Assembly (NCBI RefSeq): GCF_019145355.1
Contig: NZ_JAHSTY010000001.1
Coordinates: forward strand, 2,294,001-2,358,000
Direction of reading: 5' to 3'
Source: Pseudomonas azadiae
GTDB taxonomy: Bacteria; Pseudomonadota; Gammaproteobacteria; Pseudomonadales; Pseudomonadaceae
DNA length: 64,000 nucleotides
Both the position numbers and the translations under genes were made by a program. How positions within the stretch are numbered: position 1 is the first letter of the stretch; each line of letters starts with the position of its first letter. The notes beneath the pieces are model-generated. The model did not search any database. It was not told the DNA's origin and was given only the letters and a program-made list of their open reading frames with translations. Shown here one piece after another: positions 1 to 11,616 of the stretch.

Positions 1-986
1 CAGAAGCTCACGTCGATCTGCACCTGGTTGGCGATGTTTTCCGGGGTGGTCGGCATGTCCTTGAGGATGTCCTTGGCCAGCAGCGGCACGGCTTGGGTGT
101 TGGCCGGGCCGTAGGCGATGTTTTCCGAATAGGTCTTCTGCTGCTGCGGCTGCACCGAGAAGGCGATGAATTTTTTCGCCGCCTCAGCGCGGTCCTTGTC
201 CAGGCCTTTGGGAATGGCCCAGGCGTCAAAGTCGTAGATGCCGCCGTTCCACACCACTTTCAGGTTGCTTTCTTTCTGCACGGCGGCGATCCGGCCGTTG
301 TAGGCCGAGCTCATCACCACGTCACCCGAGGCGAGGTACTGCGGCGGCTGTGCACCGGCTTCCCACCACTGGATCGACGGCTTGAGTTCGTCGAGTTTCT
401 TGAACGCTCGGTCCTGGCCATCCTTGCCGGCCAGCACTTTATAGACGTCCTTGGGCGCTACACCGTCGGCCATCAGCGCGAATTCCAGGGTGTACTTGGC
501 GCCTTTACGCAGGCCGCGCTTGCCCGGGAATTTCTTGGTGTCCCAGAAATCCGCCCAACTGGTCGGCGCGCTGGTGAGTTTGTCGGCGTTGTAGGCCAGC
601 ACGGTCGACCATACGAAAAAGCCCACGCCGCATGGCTGGATCGCGCCTTTCACGTAGTCGGCGCTGTTGCCGAACAGTTTCGGGTCCAACGGCTCGAACA
701 TGTCTTCGTCACAGCCACGGGACAGTTCCGGCGATTCGACTTCCACCAGGTCCCAGGACACGCTCTTGGTGTCGACCATGGCCTTGACCTTGGCCATTTC
801 ACCGTTGTACTCGCCGGCGACAATCTTGCCATTGCCGGCCTTTTCCCACGGTGCATAGAAGGCCTTGACCTGGGCCGCCTTGTTCGCGCCGCCGAAGGAC
901 ACGACCGTCAGGTCCGGGCCCGCCATGGCCTGGGTCGCGCCGATCAAGCCAAGCGCCAGCGCTGAATACTTAAGGGATCTCAACAT
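1..986 (-). CDS. ABC transporter periplasmic substrate-binding protein, PotD/PotF-like (partial, 3' end off the window)
   Basis: The gene reads leftward from an ATG at 986 and runs off the window edge without a stop, so the C-terminus is missing; about 328 residues are present. It opens with a Sec signal peptide (basic MLRSLKYS, hydrophobic core, cleavage near TQAMA-GPD). The mature part has the extracellular polyamine-type binding protein pattern (VVSFGGANKAAQ near the N-terminus, then TSWADFWD, FPGKRGLR and IPKGLDKDRAEAAKKF). It lies 45 bases downstream of a PotA-like ATPase gene on the same strand, so both belong to one uptake operon whose permease genes are presumably beyond the left edge. 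The family is seen directly. The substrate (putrescine, spermidine or another cationic amine) is inferred and not settled. Confidence 0.85.
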   Translation of the reverse strand, partial: MLRSLKYSALALGLIGATQAMAGPDLTVVSFGGANKAAQVKAFYAPWEKAGNGKIVAGEYNGEMAKVKAMVDTKSVSWDLVEVESPELSRGCDEDMFEPLDPKLFGNSADYVKGAIQPCGVGFFVWSTVLAYNADKLTSAPTSWADFWDTKKFPGKRGLRKGAKYTLEFALMADGVAPKDVYKVLAGKDGQDRAFKKLDELKPSIQWWEAGAQPPQYLASGDVVMSSAYNGRIAAVQKESNLKVVWNGGIYDFDAWAIPKGLDKDRAEAAKKFIAFSVQPQQQKTYSENIAYGPANTQAVPLLAKDILKDMPTTPENIANQVQIDVSF

Positions 987-1031
987 TGTTGTGCTCTCCA
1001 CGTGCAGGGTTGGTGAAGCCAGGGGGGGCGA

Positions 1032-2144
1032 TCAATTCGCCTCTAGAAGTGGGTCGAGTGCGCGAACGTGCTCGACTTGCCAGCCAATCGGTACCACGTC
1101 GCCGACCGCCAGGGCTGGGTCCAGCTCGGCAATCGGTTGTTTCACAAAAAAATCGGCCTTGCCGCAGACTTCCAGGCGTACGCGCACGTGGTCGCCCAGG
1201 TAGATGAACTCCGCCACCCGTCCCGAGAAACGGTTGACGCACGCTTCGCTCGAACCATTCAGGCTGACGCGTTCCGGGCGCACCGACAGGGTCACCGGGC
1301 CGCCGACCTGGCCGACGTTCACCGCCAGCGCCTCGACCTTCTCGCCGCGCGCCAACTCCACCACGCAGCGCTCGCCGGTGTGGCTGTGCAGGCGGCCGTT
1401 GAGGCGGTTGTTCTCGCCGATGAAGTTGGCGACAAAGGTATTTTTCGGCTCTTCGTACAAAGTGCGTGGTGCGGCAATCTGCTGGATTTCGCCCTGGTGA
1501 AACACCGCCACGCGGTCAGACATGGTCAGCGCTTCGCCCTGGTCATGGGTCACGTACACCACCGTCACGCCGAGACGCTGGTGCAGGTGCTTGATCTCCA
1601 TTTGCATGTGCTCGCGCAGTTGCTTGTCGAGGGCCCCAAGGGGCTCGTCCATCAGTACCAGCTGCGGTTCGAACACCAACGCGCGCGCCAGGGCCACGCG
1701 CTGTTGCTGGCCGCCGGAGAGTTGTGCCGGGTAGCGCTGGGCGAAGGCGTCAAGCTGCACCATGCTCAGCACGCGTTTGACCCGCTCGCTGATATCGGTC
1801 TTGCTCAAACCGCGTACCGAGAGCGGGAACGCCAGGTTCTCGGCGACGGTCATGTGCGGAAACAATGCGTAATTCTGGAACACCATGCCGATGTCGCGCT
1901 TGTGCGGGGGCACGTTGTTGATCGAACGTCCGGCCAGCTGGATTTCACCGGCAGTCGGCGTCTCGAAGCCGGCGAGCATCATCAGGCTGGTGGTCTTGCC
2001 CGAGCCGGAAGGCCCGAGCAGCGTGAGGAACTCGCCCTTGCGAATTTCCAGGTTGAGGTCTTTGACGATCAGGTTCTCGCCGTCGTAGCTCTTTTGCACG
2101 CCACGAAAGCTGACCAGCACATCATTTGAATCCACCTCGCTCAT
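1032..2144 (-). CDS. ABC transporter ATP-binding protein, PotA-like
   Basis: This is the energising ATPase of a spermidine/putrescine-type importer. Walker A GPSGSGKT lies near residue 40, the Q-loop follows (GMVFQNYALFPH), then the signature LSGGQQQR, Walker B LVLMDEP, and the H-loop histidine in YVTHDQGEA. A C-terminal TOBE region (VTLSVRPERVSL onward) is typical of the PotA/MalK branch. The 370-residue length is normal. I place the start at the ATG of MSEVDSN because AAAGGTG lies just upstream; an in-frame start 36 bases earlier has no comparable site. The gene is first in the operon and precedes the binding protein. About 225 bases upstream hold no gene; they include a 7-bp GC hairpin at 2198-2216 without a T-run. 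Confidence 0.9.
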   Translation of the reverse strand: MSEVDSNDVLVSFRGVQKSYDGENLIVKDLNLEIRKGEFLTLLGPSGSGKTTSLMMLAGFETPTAGEIQLAGRSINNVPPHKRDIGMVFQNYALFPHMTVAENLAFPLSVRGLSKTDISERVKRVLSMVQLDAFAQRYPAQLSGGQQQRVALARALVFEPQLVLMDEPLGALDKQLREHMQMEIKHLHQRLGVTVVYVTHDQGEALTMSDRVAVFHQGEIQQIAAPRTLYEEPKNTFVANFIGENNRLNGRLHSHTGERCVVELARGEKVEALAVNVGQVGGPVTLSVRPERVSLNGSSEACVNRFSGRVAEFIYLGDHVRVRLEVCGKADFFVKQPIAELDPALAVGDVVPIGWQVEHVRALDPLLEAN

Positions 2145-2369
2145 ACCCGCACCTTTGTGTTTTGGACTGCTGTGGCACAAGCGTAGTCCACGCCGAAGCC
2201 CCCGGAAATCGGGGGCCAGGAGAGAATGGCATCAGCCGGATGGAAGGTTCGGGGTAGGGATCGCCCTACACGGATGGCGGGGATGGAACAGGGCAACCAC
2301 AAGCGGCGAGCTGCAAGCGGCAGGAATGGGCGCGGCAGTGATTCTGGTGTGTCGTTATCAGGTATGCCG

Positions 2370-2999
2370 CTAGAGCAGTTTGTGTTCCATGGCGTACTTC
2401 ACCAGTTCAGCCAGGGAAGTGATATGCAGCTTTTGCATCAGCCGCGCCTTGTGGGTACTGATGGTCTTGCTGCTCAGCGCCAGTTGCTGGGCGATGTCGT
2501 TGACATTGGCGCCTTGGGCCAGGCGCTCGAACACCGAGAACTCGCGCTCCGAGAGCAATGAATGCAACGGCCGGGCATCGGTGAGGCCGACTTCGAAGAC
2601 CATTCGGTCGGCCAGGTCAGGGTCGATATAACGACCGCCCGCCGCCACTTTGCGAATCGCCGTCAGCAACAGCGCCGGATCGCTGTCTTTGGTGGCGTAA
2701 CCGGCGGCGCCGACCTTCAAGGCGCGGGCGGCCATTTGCGCTTCGTCGTGCATCGACAGCACCAGGATCGCCGGCGGGTGGCTCAGCGCACGGATCCGCG
2801 CGATGGCTTCAAGGCCGTTGACGCCGGGCATCGAGATATCCAGCAACACCACCTCGCAAGGCACGTGGCGCAGGGCCTCCAGCAGTTGCTCGCCATTGCT
2901 CGCTTCGCCGACCACCAACAGGTCTTTGGCCAGGCCGATCAATTGCTTGATGCCTTCACGAACGATGGTGTGGTCTTCGGCTACCAGTACGCGGATCAC
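2370..2999 (-). CDS. NarL/LuxR-family response regulator
   Basis: A 209-residue two-component response regulator. The N-terminal receiver begins MIRVLVAEDHTIVREG, with acidic pair E8-D9 and the phosphoacceptor aspartate in VVLLDISMPGVNG (about residue 54). The C-terminal LuxR-type HTH reads LSEREFSVFERLAQGANVNDIA followed by SSKTISTHKARLMQKL. It is encoded 18 bases downstream of the sensor kinase gene, and the two almost certainly form a cognate pair. Target genes cannot be read from the sequence. Receiver and HTH assignments are direct; pairing is inferred from adjacency and from the matching HisKA_3/NarL family types. Confidence 0.92.
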   Translation of the reverse strand: MIRVLVAEDHTIVREGIKQLIGLAKDLLVVGEASNGEQLLEALRHVPCEVVLLDISMPGVNGLEAIARIRALSHPPAILVLSMHDEAQMAARALKVGAAGYATKDSDPALLLTAIRKVAAGGRYIDPDLADRMVFEVGLTDARPLHSLLSEREFSVFERLAQGANVNDIAQQLALSSKTISTHKARLMQKLHITSLAELVKYAMEHKLL

Positions 3000-3017
3000 A
3001 GGGACTTCCTCTTGATG

Positions 3018-5012
3018 TTAGGCATCCAATGGCACCGTGACACTCAGGGTGGTGCCCTCCCCCAGCTCGCTGTCCAGGCTCAACTGCCCGCCCATGATCA
3101 ACACCCGTTCGCGCATGCCCACCAGACCGAACGACACCGGGCGGTCCTGGGCCGGCACGAAACCTACGCCATCGTCGCTGATGGTCAGCCGCAGGTCCGT
3201 GCCCTCCACGGCAAGGGTCAGCTCCACAGTATGCGCCTGGGCATGACGCATCACATTGGTCAGCGCCTCCTGCAGGATCCGGAACAGGCCGATGGCCTTG
3301 GCATCGCTCAAGGCCGGCAGGTTATCCGGAACCCGCACCAGGCAGGGAATGTGCGTGCGCGCTTCGAAACGCCGGGCCTGCCACTCGATGGCCGAGGCGA
3401 TACCGGCGTCGAGAATTGGCGGGCGCAACGCTGTCGCCACGTCCCGCACCAATTGGAAGAGCTGGGCGATCAGGCGCTTCATGCTGTTCAAGCGTTCATG
3501 CAGACCAGGGTCGAGTTGCGCATAGGCCAGCTCACACATCGAGGTTTCAAGCTTGAGCACCGTGAGCATTTGCCCCAGTTCGTCGTGCACTTCGCGGGCG
3601 ATGCGGGCCTTTTCTTCTTCGCGCACGGTTTCCAGGTGGGCGGACAGTTCGCGCAGTTGCGCTTCACTTTGCAGCAAGGCCGCCAAGGTGCGGCGCAGCT
3701 CGGTGACGTCGTTGAGATAGACCACCAGGTATTCGGCCTCGGCAAACCGCAGGAAGCTCAAGGACACATGGGTCGGCAGGATGCTGCCATCGGCACGCCG
3801 GCAATCGGTGGCAAAGTTCTGCGGGCCGTCTTCACTGGCCCGTGCGCGTTTCCACAGGTTGAGCCAACGGTCCATGTCCAGGCTTGGGTCAAGGTCGACC
3901 AAGGGCCGCTCGATCAGCGCACCGGGCGCGTAGCCAAGCATGCTTTCAGCCGCACGATTGGCGTAGCGCACATGGCTGTCCCAGTTGACCCAGAGGATGC
4001 CGACAGTGCTTTGGTCGATGGAAAACTGCGTCAACCGCAGCGCTTCGGCACCGGCGGCGCGGGCCGCGCTTTCTTCTCGCGCGGCCAGCAGGCCGTGTTC
4101 CAGCACCCGCTGCTGGCGGCGCTGCCAGAACACGACGGCCAGGCTGGCGAGCAGCAGCAGGCCCAACAACAAACTGAGGTTTTGCCACAGCCCGGTGGAT
4201 TGCTTCAGGTGCGGGTATTGGGGCTGCAGCCAGCGGTTGTGCAGTTGGTCCAGGTCGCGTGCCGGGATGGCGCGCAAGGCACTTTCCATGATGCCAGCCA
4301 GTTCCGGCCATTCGCGCCGCGTCGCCACCCGAAGCAATTGCGGCAGGCCGACATCACCCACCACCGCCAGCCCGGCAAATTCAGCTTCGCCAGACAAACG
4401 GCTCAATTGCGCTTCATCCACCACCGCGTACCGCGCCTGCTGGCTTACCAGCAATTGCAGGGCCTGGCGCTCCATCGGCACACCTTGCAGGTTGAGAGCG
4501 GGATAGGTGCTGCGCAGGTAATCGGCCACGGCGCTGGGCATGCGCACAGCGACGCGCGATTGCTCATCAAGCTTATCCAACTCCACGGCGCCGCCGCCCT
4601 CGCGGGTACCGACGATAAGCTGCGGCACGCGCATGTAAGGGTCGGTGAACGACCACAGGCGCAAGCTGGCCGGGGTCTGTTGCAGGCCGGGGGCGATATC
4701 CACCTCGCCCTCGCGCACGGCAGCTTCCAGTTGTTCCTGAGTGGGGAAGTTGCGCCAGGTCAGCTCGATGTTCAGCGCCTTGGCCAACCCTTGCATCAAC
4801 TCGACATTGGCCCCGGACAGGCGCTGCAAACGCCGATCGTACTGCGCGTAGGGCGCCTGCAACACCAGGCCCACCCGAAGCTCGGGGTGCCGGGCCAGCC
4901 AATCGCGTTGCTGCGCATTGAGCTGCGCCTGGGGCGCGGCGGGCGCGGGGGCGGCATTTGCCATCAAGGCAAGGCACAAACAGCCGATAACCAGCAGACA
5001 GCGAAAACCCAT
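3018..5012 (-). CDS. Hybrid sensor histidine kinase: periplasmic SBP-3 domain, PAS, HisKA_3, HATPase
   Basis: A 664-residue membrane sensor. A signal peptide (residues 1-21, MGFRCLLVIGCLCLALMANA) is followed by a bacterial solute-binding type 3 domain (about 40-255, with LRVGLVLQAPYAQYD and VDIAPGLQQTPA) that would sit in the periplasm. One transmembrane helix lies near residues 272-291 (LSLLLGLLLLASLAVVFW). A PAS domain follows (about 325-440), then a HisKA_3 dimerisation/phosphorylation helix with the H-box AREVHDELGQML. The HATPase domain has the N-box ALTNVMRHAQA and G-boxes DDGVGF and FGLVGM. This architecture phosphorylates NarL-type regulators, matching the gene 18 bases downstream. 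The ligand is unknown; related sensors bind amino acids or organic acids. It is transcribed divergently from the gene at 5090. Confidence 0.9.
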   Translation of the reverse strand: MGFRCLLVIGCLCLALMANAAPAPAAPQAQLNAQQRDWLARHPELRVGLVLQAPYAQYDRRLQRLSGANVELMQGLAKALNIELTWRNFPTQEQLEAAVREGEVDIAPGLQQTPASLRLWSFTDPYMRVPQLIVGTREGGGAVELDKLDEQSRVAVRMPSAVADYLRSTYPALNLQGVPMERQALQLLVSQQARYAVVDEAQLSRLSGEAEFAGLAVVGDVGLPQLLRVATRREWPELAGIMESALRAIPARDLDQLHNRWLQPQYPHLKQSTGLWQNLSLLLGLLLLASLAVVFWQRRQQRVLEHGLLAAREESAARAAGAEALRLTQFSIDQSTVGILWVNWDSHVRYANRAAESMLGYAPGALIERPLVDLDPSLDMDRWLNLWKRARASEDGPQNFATDCRRADGSILPTHVSLSFLRFAEAEYLVVYLNDVTELRRTLAALLQSEAQLRELSAHLETVREEEKARIAREVHDELGQMLTVLKLETSMCELAYAQLDPGLHERLNSMKRLIAQLFQLVRDVATALRPPILDAGIASAIEWQARRFEARTHIPCLVRVPDNLPALSDAKAIGLFRILQEALTNVMRHAQAHTVELTLAVEGTDLRLTISDDGVGFVPAQDRPVSFGLVGMRERVLIMGGQLSLDSELGEGTTLSVTVPLDA

Positions 5013-5089
5013 GATCCACGTCTCACATCACTGACAAATACTGACCAACCCATTAGGCTGCTGGAATCACTTCTGGCCGGGAATTAACG

Positions 5090-6064
5090 ATGCCCTTTCT
5101 CCACCGTTCAGCACTGCCAGCATTGTGCCTGTCGCTGCTTTTTACCAGTGCCTTTTCTGTGCAGGCTGCTGACGCCCCCGCACCTGAAGCCGAAAAACCT
5201 GTCGAGCGCCAACCCTTGCCCGAGCGCAGCCTGGAAGAAGCCAGTGCCTTGGAACGCAAAATCCCACAACAGGAACAGCAGCAATTGCAGGCCGGTAGCG
5301 ACTCATTCCTCGCTCTCTGGAAGCCAGCCAACAGCGCCGAGCCCGAAGGCGTGGTGATTATCGTGCCAGGCGCTGGCGAGACGGCTGACTGGCCGCAAGC
5401 AATCAGCCCGTTGCGGCATAAATTGCCGGATGCCAATTGGGGCAGCCTCAGCCTGTCGTTGCCGGATGTAAGCGTTGATACCCTGCCGCCGCGCGTGATG
5501 GAAGCGCCCCAGGCCACGGTCGACACCAGCAGCAAGGAAGCCAGCACCGCCGACAAACCCATCGAGCAGGCCGCCAGCGCCGAAGCAGAAGGGACTGACC
5601 CGGCGGTGGTGCCTGGCGCCGACGAGCAGGACAAGACCGACGCGTCGCGCATTTTTGCCCGCATCGACGCCGCGGTCGCGTACGCCCAAACCCAGAGCGC
5701 GCGTAGCGTGGTGCTGCTCGGGCATGGCACCGGCGCTTGGTGGGCCGCGCGCTATTTGAGCGAGAAGCAGCCGTCCCAGGTGCAGAAGTTCGTGATGGTC
5801 GCGGCAAAGACGCCCAACGCGCGCCATCCGGACGTGCAGCAACTGGCCCCGGGCCTGAAGGTGCCGACTGCTGACATCTACTATCAGGACGACGCTCAAA
5901 CACGCAAAAGCGCCCTGGCCCGCGCCCAGGCGGCCAAGCGCTTGAAGAATGACGGTTACAAGCAAGTGTCGTTGACGGCCTCGCCCGGCAATAGCGCTGC
6001 GGAGCAGGAGCAGTTGTATCGCAGGGTCCGCGGGTGGTTGAGCCCGCAGGCCAGCTCGGACTGA
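5090..6064 (+). CDS. DUF3530-family exported protein with alpha/beta-hydrolase-like fold
   Basis: A 324-residue protein with a signal peptide (MPFLHRSALPALCLSLLFTSAFSVQAADA). After a charged, Pro/Glu-rich linker comes the DUF3530 pattern: SFLALWKP, GVVIIVPGAGETADWP, then SARSVVLLGHGTGAWWAARYL. The last segment occupies the nucleophile-elbow position of alpha/beta hydrolases but reads GHGTG, with glycine where the catalytic serine would be. It may therefore bind rather than hydrolyse, or use another residue. Residues about 140-190 form an Ala/Glu/Asp-rich insert of low complexity. The gene is divergent from the sensor kinase, with 77 bases between them. Function is unknown; the family call rests on these motifs. 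Confidence 0.75.
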   Translation: MPFLHRSALPALCLSLLFTSAFSVQAADAPAPEAEKPVERQPLPERSLEEASALERKIPQQEQQQLQAGSDSFLALWKPANSAEPEGVVIIVPGAGETADWPQAISPLRHKLPDANWGSLSLSLPDVSVDTLPPRVMEAPQATVDTSSKEASTADKPIEQAASAEAEGTDPAVVPGADEQDKTDASRIFARIDAAVAYAQTQSARSVVLLGHGTGAWWAARYLSEKQPSQVQKFVMVAAKTPNARHPDVQQLAPGLKVPTADIYYQDDAQTRKSALARAQAAKRLKNDGYKQVSLTASPGNSAAEQEQLYRRVRGWLSPQASSD

Positions 6065-6088
6065 TTCCGGGCTGGTAACCCATCCAAA

Positions 6089-6176
6089 TGTGGGAGCTGG
6101 CTTGCCTGCGATAGCGGTGGGTCAGCAAAGCCTGTGTCACTGAAAGTCCGCTATCGCAGGCAAGCCAGCTCCCACA
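6089..6176. repeat. REP inverted pair (REPIN), TGTGGGAGCTGGCTTGCC type
   Basis: Two head-to-head copies of a REP unit. The left unit starts TGTGGGAGCTGGCTTGCC (6089) and the right unit is its reverse complement, ending at 6176, with about 40 bases of unrelated spacer. RNA from either strand would fold into a long hairpin. It sits between the ends of the DUF3530 gene and the convergent djlA-like gene. Similar pairs of the same subtype occur at 55303-55389 and 59225-59313. Confidence 0.9.
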
Positions 6177-6209
6177 GGGGAATGGGTTATCAAAGTGAAA
6201 GAGTGCCAG

Positions 6210-6977
6210 CTAGCGAAAATCCCGCCGTTCGCGAATCAACGTGTAGGCATTATGCAATTCGCGCGTGCGCTCGGTGGCATCCCGCACTTGCGCGGGGGTG
6301 GCACCGGTACCGGCAATCTTGTCCGGATGATGCCGGCTCAGCAGGCGACGATAGGCGCGCTTGATAGCCGACGGCTCGGTGGTGGCCGTCACGCCCAGCA
6401 AGCGCAACGCGTCCTGATAGGTAACGCTGCGATTGACCAGCGGCTTGCGCTCCGGCGTGTAGTCGGCAGCCAACGCCTTCAGCTGTTGCGGCGTCCACCC
6501 CAGCCATTTGCCCCACAGGTCGATCAGGTCACGCTCGGCTTCATCGGCCCTGCCGTCCGCCCAGACCATGCGCCAGCACGCGCGCAACACGCCTTCCGCC
6601 GCGTGGGGCTGAGCCTTGAGCACACGCAGGTAGCTGCGCACCCGGTCGGAGCCGGACTTGCCGCGATTGAAGGCGGCAATCGCGCGGCGCTGGGCCGAGT
6701 CGGTCATGTCCAGCGAGCGCATTTCCTGGCGCGCCTGCTGGATATGCCCATCCACCACTCGCCCATTGCTCTTGGCCAGGCGCCCCAGCAACACAAACAG
6801 CAGTTCATCATTGCGCAACGCCGGGCGCCCGCCGAGGCGCTCGCGCAACTGCGCCCAACTTTGCAATTGCAGGCGGCGGTCCAGTGCCTGCCCCAACAAT
6901 GCCCCCAACAAGGCCCCCGGAATACTGGCAATGGCAAAGCCAGCCCCGGCGCCGATCAGCGTCCCTGGCCACAGCAT
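6210..6977 (-). CDS. djlA: DjlA-like co-chaperone (TerB region plus C-terminal J-domain)
   Basis: A 255-residue inner-membrane-anchored DnaJ-like protein. The N-terminus has a glycine/alanine-rich membrane segment (LIGAGAGFAIASIPGALLGALLG). The middle is a TerB-like helical region (ELLFVLLGRLAKSNGRVVDGHI ... FNRGKSGSD). The C-terminus is a J-domain (DALRLLGVTATTEPSAIKRAYRRL) with the invariant HPD in SRHHPDK, the motif that stimulates DnaK-type ATPase. I use the ATG at 6977 (MLWPGTLIG), one base after the murU stop; the in-frame extension upstream lies wholly inside murU. DjlA in E. coli modulates DnaK and envelope signalling; the role here is inferred. Confidence 0.85.
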   Translation of the reverse strand: MLWPGTLIGAGAGFAIASIPGALLGALLGQALDRRLQLQSWAQLRERLGGRPALRNDELLFVLLGRLAKSNGRVVDGHIQQARQEMRSLDMTDSAQRRAIAAFNRGKSGSDRVRSYLRVLKAQPHAAEGVLRACWRMVWADGRADEAERDLIDLWGKWLGWTPQQLKALAADYTPERKPLVNRSVTYQDALRLLGVTATTEPSAIKRAYRRLLSRHHPDKIAGTGATPAQVRDATERTRELHNAYTLIRERRDFR

Positions 6978-6978
6978 G

Positions 6979-8672
<1,694 letters not shown>

Positions 8673-8802
8673 TACAAGGGTCTCCGACGGCGCTAGCCGT
8701 CAAGCGGGGCATGCTTTATTATCACGCATCTTTTTCAGACCATCGAGAGGCGTGCGGCCCAAACCGCGGGCAGATGGCACGCAGGAAGCCCGGACTAATA
8801 AG

Positions 8803-11616
8803 ATGGCATTGAAATCCCCCGCGTTTCGTAGAAAATTTCCGTTGCTGGTAACCGGCAGTCTGCTGGCCTTGCAACCCTTCGCCACCTCATTCGTGGTCGC
8901 CGCGGAACAGTATGACTGCTCAGTCTCTGCTTCGGGTGCCTGGGATTGCGCGCCGAAAACCGCCGCAGCCCCGTTGCCACCACGCCCGGTGCATGACGGC
9001 GCAGCCGTCAGCTCCGCCAACAGCACGGCGCAAGCCGATGCCGGCGGCAAAGCCGAGGCCGAGCCCAAGACCGCGCTGGTCACTGACGCCAAGGGCCGAG
9101 GCCTGCGTTCGCGCAGTGCCGACTACAGCCACCTGGACTGGGTACCGCGCGACAAGCTGACCGCCGCGCAGCTGGCCGAAACTGGTCCGTACTGCGGTGG
9201 TGCGTACATCGAGCCGACTCGTCCTGGCATGAACGACAAGACGAACAAGAGCGATGCGCCCACCTTTATCGGCGCCAAGGCCTCGCGTTACGAGCAGGAA
9301 TCGCAAGTCGCGACCCTGGCCGGTGACGTCGTCATGCGCCAGGGCAGCATGCAGCTGGAGTCTGAAGAAGCCAGCCTGTACCAGGCCGAGAACCGTGGCG
9401 AGCTGAACGGCAAAGTCCGTCTGCGCGACAATGGCGCACTGATCGTGGGCGACCACGCCGAAGTCCAGCTGGACACCGGCGCCGCGCAGATCGACAACGC
9501 CGAATACGTGATGCACAAGTCGCGTATCCGCGGTAACGCGCTGTACGCCAAGCGTGCCGAAAACGCCATTATCCGTCTCAAGGACGGTACGTACACCACC
9601 TGCGAGCCAGACAGCAACGCCTGGCAGCTCAAGGGCAACAACATCACGTTGAACCCGGCCACCGGTTTCGGTACGGCCACCAACGCGACGTTGCGGATCA
9701 AGAACATCCCGATCCTGTACACCCCTTACATCTATTTCCCGATCGACGACCGTCGTCAATCCGGCTTCCTGCCACCGAGCTTCAGCACCGGCAGCGAAAC
9801 CGGCTTTACGCTGAACACGCCGTACTACTTCAACCTGGCGCCCAACTACGACGCCACGTTGTATCCGCAGTACATGACCAAGCGCGGCATGCTGATGGAA
9901 GGCGAATTCCGCTACCTCACCAAGTCCAGCGAGGGCCAGTTCGGCGGCGCGTACCTGAACGACGACAGCGACGAGCGGAAAAAGCAGACCGATTACGAAA
10001 AAACCCGCTACATGCTCAACTGGCAGCATAAGGGCGGGCTGGATTCGCGCGTAGCGACTCAGGTTGACTACACCCGGATCAGCGATCCGTATTATTTCCA
10101 GGATCTGAAGAGCAACCAGATTGGCGTGGAGTCTCGTGACTTCCTCAATCAGCAGGGTGCCGTGACCTATCGCGGCGACTCCTATCAGGCCCGTTTGAAC
10201 GTCCAGGCTTACCAGCTGGCGACGATTTCCCAGATCACGCCGTATGATCGACTGCCGCAGATCACCTTCAATGGTGCGCTGCCCTATCATCCGGGCGGGT
10301 TGAACTTCACGTACGAGACGGAAGCCGTTCGCTTTGAGCGCAGCCTGGAAAAGGGCATGTTCACAGGCGAAGACGGTGTAGAGACTGCTCGACTGGACAC
10401 AAACGTGAGAGGCCTGACCCGTGCAAACGGTACTCGCCTGAACGTAGCGCCTGCTGTCGATTATCCGATGAACTGGACCTACGGTTTCATTACGCCGAAG
10501 CTCAAGTACGTTTACACCAAGTACGATCTTGACCTGGATAACATAGGCAAGAACGACATTGTTGCAGCGCAAGCCGCAGCGGCGTCAGCTGGCACCCAAT
10601 ACGCCGGCGGCACGTTTAATAGCTCGCAAGACCGCGCAGTTCCAATCGCCAGCGTCGACAGCGGCCTGTACTTCGATCGCAACACTAACTGGTTCGGCAA
10701 AGAGTATCGCCAGACCCTCGAACCACGCGCGTTCTATCTTTATGTTCCGAATAAAGACCAAAGCGACATCCCAGTCTTCGACACCAGCGAGTACTCGTTC
10801 AGCTATGCGTCGCTGTTTCGCGACAACCGCTTCAGCGGTTCCGACCGGATCGGTGACGAGAACAAGCTTTCCCTGGGCGTAACAAGCCGCTGGATCGAGG
10901 AAAACGGCTTTGAGCGTCAGCGCGTCAGCGTCGGCCAAGCCGTGTACTTCAAGGATCGCGAAGTTCAATTACCGGGCATCCTGGCCGCCGACCGTGCAGA
11001 TGCACAGTCTGACGTTTCGCCCGTTGCCCTGGAATACGAATTCCGCTTCAACCGCGACTGGCGCGCCACGGCCGACTACAACTGGGACACCGAGGAACAC
11101 AGCCCTCGTTCAGGCAGCGCAATGCTCCACTACCAACCGGAGAACGATCCAAACAAGATCATCAACGTCGGTTATCGCTATCGTAACGACCAGGTGGTCT
11201 ACAACCAGCTGACCGGCAGATGGCAGTTCGGCGGTGACTATGGTCAGCCGGGCGATCCGAACTTCGTGAAGGATTACTACAAAATCCAGCAACACGATTT
11301 CTCGATGATGTGGCCGATCATCCCTCAGTGGAATCTGATCACTCGCTGGCAGTATGACTACGCCCGCAACCGTACCCTGGAAGCCTTCGGTGGTTTCGAG
11401 TACGACAACTGCTGCTGGAAACTGCGTGTCATCAACCGCTACTGGGTGGACAACGACGAATACAGCCAGCTCGCCCCGCTTAACGAAAAGGGTGACCACG
11501 GGCTCTTCCTGCAGATCGTCCTCAAAGGACTCGGCGGCCTGACCGGCGCCAAGGTAGAGAGCTTCCTAGACAAAGGCATTGAAGGTTATCGTGAACGTGA
11601 AAACCAAGCTTTCTGA
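8803..11616 (+). CDS. lptD: LPS-assembly outer membrane protein LptD
   Basis: A 937-residue outer-membrane beta-barrel protein that, with lipoprotein LptE, inserts lipopolysaccharide into the outer leaflet. It has a signal peptide ([18 protein letters not shown] to FVVAAE) and an N-terminal LptA-like/OstA domain (about 155-290, with [21 protein letters not shown]). The remainder is a large aromatic-rich barrel. Cysteines occur near the mature N-terminus (EQYDC, AWDC) and as an adjacent pair in DNCCWKLR, consistent with the interdomain disulfides needed in E. coli LptD. The start is the ATG at 8803; the longer in-frame extension has no family similarity. The periplasmic chaperone SurA, which helps assemble LptD, is encoded immediately downstream. 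Confidence 0.96.
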   Translation: MALKSPAFRRKFPLLVTGSLLALQPFATSFVVAAEQYDCSVSASGAWDCAPKTAAAPLPPRPVHDGAAVSSANSTAQADAGGKAEAEPKTALVTDAKGRGLRSRSADYSHLDWVPRDKLTAAQLAETGPYCGGAYIEPTRPGMNDKTNKSDAPTFIGAKASRYEQESQVATLAGDVVMRQGSMQLESEEASLYQAENRGELNGKVRLRDNGALIVGDHAEVQLDTGAAQIDNAEYVMHKSRIRGNALYAKRAENAIIRLKDGTYTTCEPDSNAWQLKGNNITLNPATGFGTATNATLRIKNIPILYTPYIYFPIDDRRQSGFLPPSFSTGSETGFTLNTPYYFNLAPNYDATLYPQYMTKRGMLMEGEFRYLTKSSEGQFGGAYLNDDSDERKKQTDYEKTRYMLNWQHKGGLDSRVATQVDYTRISDPYYFQDLKSNQIGVESRDFLNQQGAVTYRGDSYQARLNVQAYQLATISQITPYDRLPQITFNGALPYHPGGLNFTYETEAVRFERSLEKGMFTGEDGVETARLDTNVRGLTRANGTRLNVAPAVDYPMNWTYGFITPKLKYVYTKYDLDLDNIGKNDIVAAQAAAASAGTQYAGGTFNSSQDRAVPIASVDSGLYFDRNTNWFGKEYRQTLEPRAFYLYVPNKDQSDIPVFDTSEYSFSYASLFRDNRFSGSDRIGDENKLSLGVTSRWIEENGFERQRVSVGQAVYFKDREVQLPGILAADRADAQSDVSPVALEYEFRFNRDWRATADYNWDTEEHSPRSGSAMLHYQPENDPNKIINVGYRYRNDQVVYNQLTGRWQFGGDYGQPGDPNFVKDYYKIQQHDFSMMWPIIPQWNLITRWQYDYARNRTLEAFGGFEYDNCCWKLRVINRYWVDNDEYSQLAPLNEKGDHGLFLQIVLKGLGGLTGAKVESFLDKGIEGYRERENQAF

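Noticed and set aside
2562..5087. 841-residue open frame on the plus strand opposite the response regulator and sensor kinase
   Set aside because: It is antisense to two well-defined genes, has no start context or domain, and is rich in Gln/His/Arg as expected of a reverse-frame reading of high-GC DNA.
6089..6176. CRISPR-like repeat
   Set aside because: Each such locus has only two units in opposite orientation, a REP pair, not a row of direct repeats with spacers.
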